Shown here one piece after another: positions 57,180-64,000 of a DNA stretch of 64,000 bases. This stretch comes from Ichthyophis bannanicus (lineage: Eukaryota > Chordata > Amphibia > Gymnophiona > Ichthyophiidae). Each line of letters begins with the position of its first letter. Position 1 is the first letter of the stretch. The notes below the pieces were generated by a model. That model saw only the letters and a program-made list of their open reading frames with translations. It did no database searches and was not told the origin of the DNA. The DNA lies in contig CM066032.1 of NCBI GenBank assembly GCA_033557465.1, positions 447,142,270 to 447,206,269 on the forward strand, in the 5' to 3' direction. The position numbers and the translations under genes are program-made.

Positions 57180-57700
57180 TTATTCAAACCTTACACACTG
57201 CTTTCCCATATATACAATAGGTGCAAGTCAACTGTACATACCATGAAAGAAGAGCATAACCTGGGGGTCATTTTTTCTGATCATCTTAAAATGGCCAAAC
57301 AGGCAGAAAAGAATGTTTGGGTGCATAAGGAGAGGAATGGCCCGCAAGAAGGAGGAGGTGAGAGTGCTTCTGTACTGTAAAAGCCTCTGGTAAGACCTCA
57401 TTGGAATACTGTGTGCAATACTGGAGATTACATTTTCAAAAGAATATAAAGAGAATGGAGACAGTGCAGAAGGCATTTAGTAAAATGGTTAGTGGTCTTC
57501 ATCACAAAGCATTTGCAGACAGACAAAGATCTCAATATGCAGACTTTGAAAGAAAGGCAGGAGAGGGGAGACATGATAGAGATATTTAAATATCTCCATG
57601 GCATAAATGCAAAGAAGGAGAGCCGCTTTCAAATGAATGAAAGCTCTCGAACAAGGGGGTATAGGAAGAAGGTAAAAGGGGATAGACTCAGAAGTATCGT
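57180..57700 (+). pseudogene. CR1-like LINE C-terminal fragment
   Basis: Frameshifted frames give EEHNLGVIFSDHLKMAKQ, YCVQYWRLHFQK, VQKAFSKMV and LKERQERGDMIEIFKYLHG, a typical CR1-type RT C-terminus. It is on the plus strand, opposite to the other CR1-like copies here. Confidence 0.75.
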
Positions 57701-57796
57701 ATTTTCATGCATATGACGCACACGTTATACACTTTTTTATAACCCCCCCCCACGGGTGTTATAGACTTGCATGCATTATATACATAATTATCTACA

Positions 57797-58016
57797 CAGT
57801 GGAGGAGTAGCCTAGTGGTTAGAGCAATAGCCTAGCACCCAAGAGATCTGGATTTGATTCCAATGACACTCCTTTTGACTTTGGGCAAGTCACTTTATCC
57901 TCCATTGCCTCGGCAGAAAAGGCCTGGCAATCTACTTATGGTCGTACCTTGCCAAGAAAACCCAGAGACTGTTGGATCACCAGGAGTCAGTATTGACTTG
58001 ACGGCACTTAAAAAAA
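57797..58016 (+). mobile_element. tRNA-derived SINE with RTE/Bov-B-like tail
   Basis: Head 'gtggaggagtagcctagtgg' (A-box) and 'ctggatttgattccaatg' (B-box), body 'tgactttgggcaagtcactt', then 'ctggcaatctactt', 'ttgccaagaaaaccc' and 'tattgacttgacggcact', the tail type known from Sauria-like SINEs. It differs from the L2-tailed SINEs at 20797 and 25366, so it used another LINE partner. Confidence 0.7.
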
Positions 58017-58149
58017 ATCAACTTAACACAGAAAGAAATTAAGTCATTTTTAATATTTTATTACTTCTTTATTTCTGAAATGCTGAATTTCAATGAGACT
58101 AAATACAAGTAAATGAAACTAAATTAGATTGTCAATTCCAGTTCAATTA

Positions 58150-59193
58150 ACGTCATCATCATCTGACTCTTCGAACCCTTCAAAGTCCGTTCCCTCCTCA
58201 CTGTCATCGTTGAAATAACTAAGAGCAAACTGCAGACACTCTTCTGTGATTTCAGAAGTGATGTCATCATCACTGCTATTGGCATCTTTACCTTCATCCT
58301 TGGTATCCAAATGTGTCTTAGTCTCCTAATAGACAATCCCAGCCTTTCTGAAGCTTTTGCGGATGGTTTGTGGTGCTATTTTACCACAAGCAGAAGACAC
58401 ACTTGCAGACTTCTGAAAACCACACCTGTTTCAATCTTCCTGATGGTGTGAATTCATAAATCCCAGACTGCATCCATTCTTCCCACTCTCTTCTAGCGAA
58501 CATCTTGACTGGATGGTTAAACGCTATATCTATTGGCTGTAGCTTGCAGATAAGACCGCCAGGTATCACAGCTATGTTGGCACCAGCGGAGTTCATATAA
58601 TTTTAAACGTTTTTTTTCTTTGTTGGCAGCCATGGCATTGAAAATTAGTAAGGACATCTTGGAAAAGAATCCCCCTTGCCTGGCCCTATAGCATTTATCA
58701 ACCCATACTTTCATAAGGTCACAGTCCATCCATCCCCTCCTATTACAATGGACAACCACAACTGGTGGGCAGTTTTTCGTGGGGAACGGTAACTCTCTTG
58801 AAAACTACCAATGATTTAAATTTTACCCCACTTGCAGTGCATCCAAGGACTACAGTGAAGCAGGCCCTCTCATGCCCAGTGGTTGTAATGGCTACAGTTT
58901 TCATACCTGAAGCAGCTACAGTCTTGGTGGCATGGATGTCAAAAGACATTGAAACCTCATCCATATTTATAACGTTCACTGCAGAGATACCATGTTCAGA
59001 GATTACTTTGGAGACAAATTCATGGAAGTCATTCATCTTTTGCTCCCAGTTTGCTGGCCTACAGTGATTCTCATTCTCACATGAAAGTGCATTTCTTCTC
59101 ATGAATCTAGAAATCCAGGTGAAACACGTTTTGAAATCAGTGATTCCTCTTTCATTTGCCAGAAGCTTTGCTTTGATCTGACTTGCAACAGTA
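58150..59193 (-). pseudogene. Pogo/Tigger-type DDE transposase, decayed
   Basis: Minus strand in three frames: CENP-B-like helix-turn-helix (FKTCFTWISRFMRRNALS), catalytic NMDEVSMSF (first Asp), TTGHERACFTVVLGCTASG, GWMDCDLMKVWVD, then IPGGLICKLQPIDIAFN (third Asp), and an acidic tail read from 58330-58150. The second catalytic Asp is Asn (LLIFNAMAAN), frames are shifted at least twice, and the N-terminus is cut at 59194 by a fold-back element. Pogo-type genes have been domesticated repeatedly, but these lesions argue against it. Confidence 0.8.
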
Positions 59194-59486
59194 GAGATAG
59201 CATGGTTACTCACCTGTAACAGGTGATCTCCGGGAACATCATGAATCAGTCTACACAGTACTGAGGACGCTCCCCAGCATCCAAAAAGAGAGCTTTTGCG
59301 AGCACTCTACTGCGCCTGCGCAGCTGCCTTCCTGCCTTCCTCACAGCCCTCTTCAGTTGTGTTTGTAGCTGAGAGACAGAGGAAAAAATTGTACCCAATA
59401 ACTCCTAGGGAGGAGGGTGGGATGTGAAGACTGATTCCTGCTGTTCCTGAAGATCACCTGTTACAGGTGAGTAATTATGCTATCTC
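59194..59486. mobile_element. 293-bp fold-back element
   Basis: Left end GAGATAGCATGGTTACTCAC and its continuation CTGTAACAGGTGATCT are mirrored at 59448-59486, giving inverted ends of about 45 bp. The end itself contains a smaller palindrome, CACCTGTAACAGGTG. It truncates the pogo-type gene. Confidence 0.75.
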
Positions 59487-60046
59487 GAGGAACAAGCAGG
59501 AATGCAGTCTTCACAGATGGGACTCACTAGCTCCCAGGAACCAGACTGAGTATGCCCATGAGGTGGAAGAATGAAGCCAAGTAGGTATGGACACAAGGTG
59601 TTCTCAGTGGATTAGAGTGCAGTAGCCGAGAGCATGGAAGAGAGAGGTAGCTGCCAGAAGCAGAACTGGTAGGAATTGAGGTTAAGTCCCAAATAGATGC
59701 CAAAGCATAGCCTGGCTAAAGACAGCATCCCGATGGGAGTCCCTATCCAGACAGTAGTAAGCAGCAAAGGTGTGAACAGAAGACCAGATGGCTGCTCGGC
59801 AGATCTCCTGTAAGAGATGGAATGGAAGTTGGCGAATGATGTTGCCATGACCCTCACATTGTGAGCGAGAACGTGACCCTCAAGAGAGAGACCAGCTTGA
59901 TCATAGGCCAGGGAGATGCAATTTGCAATCTAGTTGGATAGGGTGCGCTTTGACACCAGAAGACCTAAGTGGCTGGGGTCAAAAGATACAAATAATTGAG
60001 AGGATTTTCTAAAATCCTTAGTCCTGTGTAAGTAGAATGCAAGAAC
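59487..60046. other. No gene recognised
   Basis: Moderate GC, no supported frame. It may be one unit with the fold-back elements on both sides. Confidence 0.4.
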
Positions 60047-60408
60047 ATGTTTGGAGGCATGCGGTCGGGGGAAGATCCAAGAGACGGTCTGCTAATTGAG
60101 AGTCCACTCTAGTAGATGAAGAAAACAGCTGAGTCTATCCGCCAGGACACTGAAATGACCTGGGAGGTATACTGCTCGAAGGTGGATGCAGTGTGCAATT
60201 GCAAAGAAGCAGAGGTGAAGGGCTTCCTGACACCTTCACCTCTGTTTCTTTGCAATTGCACACTGTATCCACCTTCGAGCAGTGTACCTCCCAGGTCATT
60301 TCAGTGTCCTGGCGGACAGACTCAGCCGTTTTCTTCATCTACTAGAGTGGACTCTCAATCAGCAGACCGTCTCTTGGATCTTCCCCCCGACTGCATGCCT
60401 CCAAACAT
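60047..60408. repeat. 362-bp palindrome
   Basis: ATGTTTGGAGGCATGC at the left is mirrored by GCATGCCTCCAAACAT at the right; arms of about 175 bp pair with a few mismatches and a short loop near 60222-60232. The two similar open frames on opposite strands (60116-60484 and 60338-60135) are its consequence. Confidence 0.85.
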
Positions 60409-60413
60409 ATTCA

Positions 60414-60660
60414 AAGGCATTTACAAGGTTTGCTGGTCTGAAAACTGTGTAAATGCCACTAAGCAGGATATTCAGCGGCACTAACATGGTTATTTGCTGA
60501 ATATCACCGCTGCCTGGTTAGCTTCCAGCTTCCCCGGCTGAGCCACATATTCAATGCCGGTGGCTGGATACAGCTCTGGCATTAACTGAGTTTAATGCTC
60601 AGCAGGGATGGCTAGCCACTGCAATCATGCTATTCGCCATTGCTGAATATTGGGCCTGTA
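60414..60660. repeat. MITE-like sequence with 'gctgaatatcac' motifs
   Basis: 'ggcatttacaaggtttgctg', 'gatattcagcggcactaaca' and 'tgctgaatattgggcctg' define a family also seen, inverted in order, at 61775-62108. Confidence 0.5.
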
Positions 60661-60662
60661 GA

Positions 60663-61600
60663 TCTTAAATTGTTAGAAAAGATCCTAGTGGACCACCTAG
60701 CAGGGGTGATTCCCAGATTAATTCAGATGCAGTTTGTATGAGACAGGTATGCCACACAGAATGTGCAGAAAATTCTGCTGACTATGGAGAAATGCCCTAA
60801 CACAGCTCTAGAAGCTTTGGCAATTAATTGTGATGTGGAAAAGGCCTTCAATCAAGTAAACTGGGGTTTTTATTTGAAGTGTTGCAGAAATTTGGTTTTG
60901 GGGGATACTTTTTGGCTTCAGTAACGGTATTGTGTATGCTGGCCCAGAAGTGGCTGTTTTAGTTAATGGGCAGGTGTCAGAGATGGTTTTTTTGGGCCAG
61001 GTGTATGAGGCAGGGGTGTCCCCTTCTCTTTTTTGTTTCTTTTGTTTTTGGAGTGCTCCCTACATCATCTGATAATGAAGCCATCCATGGGATTAAGTTG
61101 GGGAAGCATGAAATTAAAAACTGGCCTTTGTGGATGACCTTTTCATGATGGTCACTCAACCAAAATTATCTTTAAGGGAGACAATGCTAGAATTTTCTGA
61201 GTTTAGGGGCTTTGGGAGTTGAGGTTAATTATACCAAATCCGAAGTCATTCCAATTAATTTTAAAATTGGTAAGATGTGGGATGTTGATTTTACCTTTAC
61301 CATGCTATTTGGGAATAGTTTAGCTTAGAGATTTTAAGAATCTCTATAAGGTAAATGTAGGACAGTTGGTGCGCACCACACTGGATTTATTGGCTAACTG
61401 GATGTCATTGCCACTCTCCCTCATGGGAAGGGCTTTCCTGTATAAAATGATAATTCTATTTAAATGACTTTGTTATGTAGGTTTTACCCTCATTTCTAAA
61501 GTGAAAACGTATTGCTTTGCTGAATGGAGAAGTAAGGCAATTCTTATGGAAAGGTAAGAAAGCACAGAAAAGGCGGAATGCTTTATTGAAGGAAAAAAAG
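60663..61600 (+). pseudogene. L1-like reverse transcriptase fragment
   Basis: Broken frames give LLEKILVDHLAGVIPRLIQ, then INCDVEKAFNQVNWGFYLK (motif A), GQVSEMVFLGQVYEAGVSPS (motif B region) and IHGIKLGKHEIKN. The order fits L1/Tx1-type RT. There are multiple stops and shifts and no YADD visible, so it is dead. Confidence 0.6.
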
Positions 61601-61724
61601 AAAAGTAAAATATGATGTTAAGGGTGCACTGTAAATGTGGGCGACCTAATATGATAATGAGTTTTTATATGCAGCAGTGTGGTGGTTGTTCAGTAATTCT
61701 TGTTGCAATAAAAAAACAATACTG

Positions 61725-61738
61725 CCCCCCCCCCCCCC
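61725..61738. repeat. Poly-C run
   Basis: Fourteen C in a row. A shorter run lies near 62097-62107. Confidence 0.9.
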
Positions 61739-61774
61739 GCAACATACTGCACTAGTTCTTGAAGGAGCTTTAAG

Positions 61775-62108
61775 ACAGTGGGCCTGAGAATTCAGCGGCG
61801 GTGGTTGGCCAATCTAACATGGCTATATGCCGTCACTGAACCCTAAACCGAGATAGTCAGCCACTGTCCAGTTAGCTTCTGCGGCAAAAGCTAAGCCAGC
61901 CTTTACTGCACGATTTTTGCCCTGTGTCAGTAACTAGGCAGCAGCTCAATATTACAGCTGCCCAGTTATAGATGGGTGCCACCCTAGAATGCCCCAGTGC
62001 TAACCGGCTAGCATCAGAGTGTGCATCGGCAGCACCTGCTGAGTGGCATTTACACAGTTTGCAGGTCTGGAAGCCATGTAAATGGCTTTGAATATCCCCC
62101 CCCCCCCA
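61775..62108. repeat. MITE-like sequence, second copy
   Basis: 'tggcatttacacagtttgca' and 'tgtaaatggctttgaatat' match 60414-60470; 'attcagcggcggtggttgg' resembles the opposite end. It contains the small hairpin CATTTACA...TGTAAATG. Confidence 0.5.
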
Positions 62109-63565
62109 GTGTTGTTTTTTTAAGGTCAGGCAGTGAGAGGCTTGGGGCTGTTGCCCCTCCCCCGATGAACCCATCCTTTTCCCAAAGTAACCAAGGCATG
62201 GAAAAGATACCCCTCCAACCCAAAGTACCAAAGGGGATTAAACATATATAAAAAAGAATGAACTAAAGATTTACTAGAAAGGTTTTCAAGAGATATTTGC
62301 ATTTATATCAGGAACATGGGATGAAATATTTTCACAATGCCGGTGCTCTTCAATAAAGTTTTGGGGGCTGCACAATTCTGTATGAACAATATATTGCAGA
62401 ACTTGCTGCTATGCCCCAAGGTTGAAAACTGAACATAAAATGAAGGTCTTCTGTTTGAAATGGTAGGAATCAATAATTAAAAAGTACATTCTTGATAGAC
62501 CAGGGATGCCCCACTAGACCTTAACTGTCTAAGCTACAACCTTTATTCTTGATTTGACAAAGCATTCAGACAAGCCTAATTAAACCAAACACCTTTACAA
62601 TTTCAACAACATGAAGGGATTAATTTGTCAATTATTTTTAAGCTGAATACAGTTCATATCACAGATGCAGACAGATGCCTTCTTCCTTTAGATAAATATA
62701 AGATTAACCTAAGAACTACTAGGTTTTTTTGAAAGCTTACTCAAAAAACTGGGCATGTTTAACTTGCATCATTAATTATATATTGGTAGGGTAGCCCCAG
62801 AAAATGTACTAAGAACACCCCCCTTGTCAATGACCTATAGGCAAGTGAACAGTGGCCAAATGGAAACAAGAAATGTGTTTATTCCACTGAGATCTTAGCA
62901 GGCTGGTATGCCTCATGCTTTCTGATGACAGTAGCTAGCATTTTTTTAAGAGACCAAGAACTTTGCAGAGGAGAGCTACTACATTCAAGGATGGGAAGAA
63001 TTAAAAAATATAATCACAAGCAGTTCCATTTTGATGAAAGAAATTCTTTATGTTCATTAAGTAACAGAATTTGTGTAATCATCGAGCCAGGACACTAAGA
63101 AAGAAAGAGGAAGAAAACAATTCTGCAAGTCGCCAAGTTTCTATGGCTGGCATCAGGACACATCCTTAACAGCACAGATCAGAAATACTGGGAAGACTGG
63201 ATGAGCCAAACAATCTTTATTTGCTTTCACCTCCTATGTATTAATACAATTTTGCTTTGACTTATTCTGGTTAGAATATGCAATAAACTAGTCTATTCAT
63301 ATAGGTGGCAATTTTCAAACACTCCACTATGGATTTTACACTAAATTTTGAAAAGGAAAGTGCACACACGCTTTAAAAAAATTGTTTTTGGTGATTTTTG
63401 TTTGCAAATGTACAACAGCATTCTTATAAAAATCATCCTTGACATACAACCCTTACTCCAAACCCCCTAAGCCTCTCAATTCCACCTCCAACAAGTAGCA
63501 AAATACAACCTTAAGACTTTACAGCATTGAGAACACAACATACATCACTCCCAATATAGTAAATA
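62109..63565. other. No recognised feature
   Basis: AT-rich, no gene, no repeat I can name. Confidence 0.45.
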
Positions 63566-64000
63566 ATCCACATTGACTTCCGGTGACGTCAGCAGATCAC
63601 ATGGCGGTGAAGTAGTTGAGCTCCACCACCAACGCTTGCCAAACGGGGTTAAAACACCCTTACAAGAAGCGAGGCAGCGGTGAAATATAGGGGCATAAAC
63701 TAAACATACCCCCAACTCATGCGGAAGGAAGAGCGGGTTGCGCACTTCCCCTGAACAAGCAGCTGCGACGGAGAGTGGAGATGGAGCAGGGAGCCACGTG
63801 GCCGAGCAGTGAGGCGGACGTGGAGGCCCCAGGGAAAGCAAACATGGCAGGAGGGCCGGGGAGTGCAAGCAGCAAGGAGCAAGTATCTGAGTGCGGCGAA
63901 ACAAGGGGGCAGAAGTGGAGGAGCCAGTTGTAAAAAGGACAAGGAGGCAGAGAGAGCGGAGATGACAGCAAGCCCGGAGGGCTGATTGAGGAGCAGAGCG
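63566..64000 (+). mobile_element. Possible 5' end of an L1-like LINE
   Basis: An abrupt change to GC-rich sequence starting 'cattgacttccggtgacgtc', then 'cacatggcggtgaagtagttg'. CRE-like TGACGTCA (63583-63591 area) and ATGGCGG near the start are typical of L1/Tx1-type 5' UTRs. The window ends before any diagnostic frame, so a host CpG-rich promoter is an alternative. Confidence 0.35.

Noticed and set aside
58150..59193. Domesticated pogo-type host gene
   Set aside because: The second catalytic Asp is Asn, the frame shifts at least twice and the N-terminus is cut off by a fold-back element.
60116..60484. Paired frames beginning MKKTAES on both strands
   Set aside because: Mirror frames from the 60047-60408 palindrome.

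Overview
This is a stretch of vertebrate nuclear DNA with almost no host coding sequence. It is packed with nested transposable elements. The repertoire (L2, CR1-like and L1-like LINEs, a Penelope-like element, a Ty3/gypsy element with a SCAN-like capsid, tRNA/L2 SINEs, long Harbinger-like, hAT and pogo DNA elements) fits a large amphibian genome. Antisense CR1-like copies containing 'aagaacataagaaatgcc' and 'tccaacagcggccaat' suggest a caecilian to me. That assignment is inference, not proof.

Layout. 1-4040: mostly unrecognised, with one L2 3' end. 4040-11486: antisense CR1-like LINE broken by a 3.6 kb Harbinger-like element (5053-8607) and an unknown 0.7 kb insert. 12085-12478: MITE. 12490-13737: the only good candidate for host coding sequence, a minus-strand terminal exon with 3' UTR and poly(A) signal. 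14859-20731: complete Ty3/gypsy insertion with 1.42 kb LTRs and a 4-bp target duplication; its gag-protease-integrase reading frame lacks reverse transcriptase and continues into the 3' LTR. 20797-32626: SINE, L1-type ORF1 split by a second Harbinger-like element (22579-26956), and a decayed Penelope-like element (27440-31210) holding a chain of hairpins. 32630-41455: third Harbinger-like element, split by a full-length, open L2 LINE (34825-39996). 42935-45835: antisense CR1-like LINE split by a full-length ORF1-only L1-type element (44062-45662). 46301-47401: palindromic hAT element. 51272-57125: second full-length L2, broken only by a 1 kb near-perfect palindrome. 57180-64000: CR1-like fragment, SINE, dead pogo-type transposase, fold-back elements, L1-like RT fragment and a possible L1-like 5' end.

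Relationships. The two L2 elements have a single EN-RT reading frame and tandem 5' monomers that look like promoters. The SINEs share the L2 3' tail, so L2 probably moved them. The ORF1-only element has its own poly(A) tail and 17-bp target duplication, so another LINE moved it in trans. The long Harbinger-like elements have no transposase here and carry tRNA-like modules. Nesting gives relative ages: L2 copy A is younger than Harbinger-like copy 3, the ORF1-only element is younger than its CR1-like host, and the palindrome is younger than L2 copy B. All coordinates and identities were read by eye; no alignment or database search was run.
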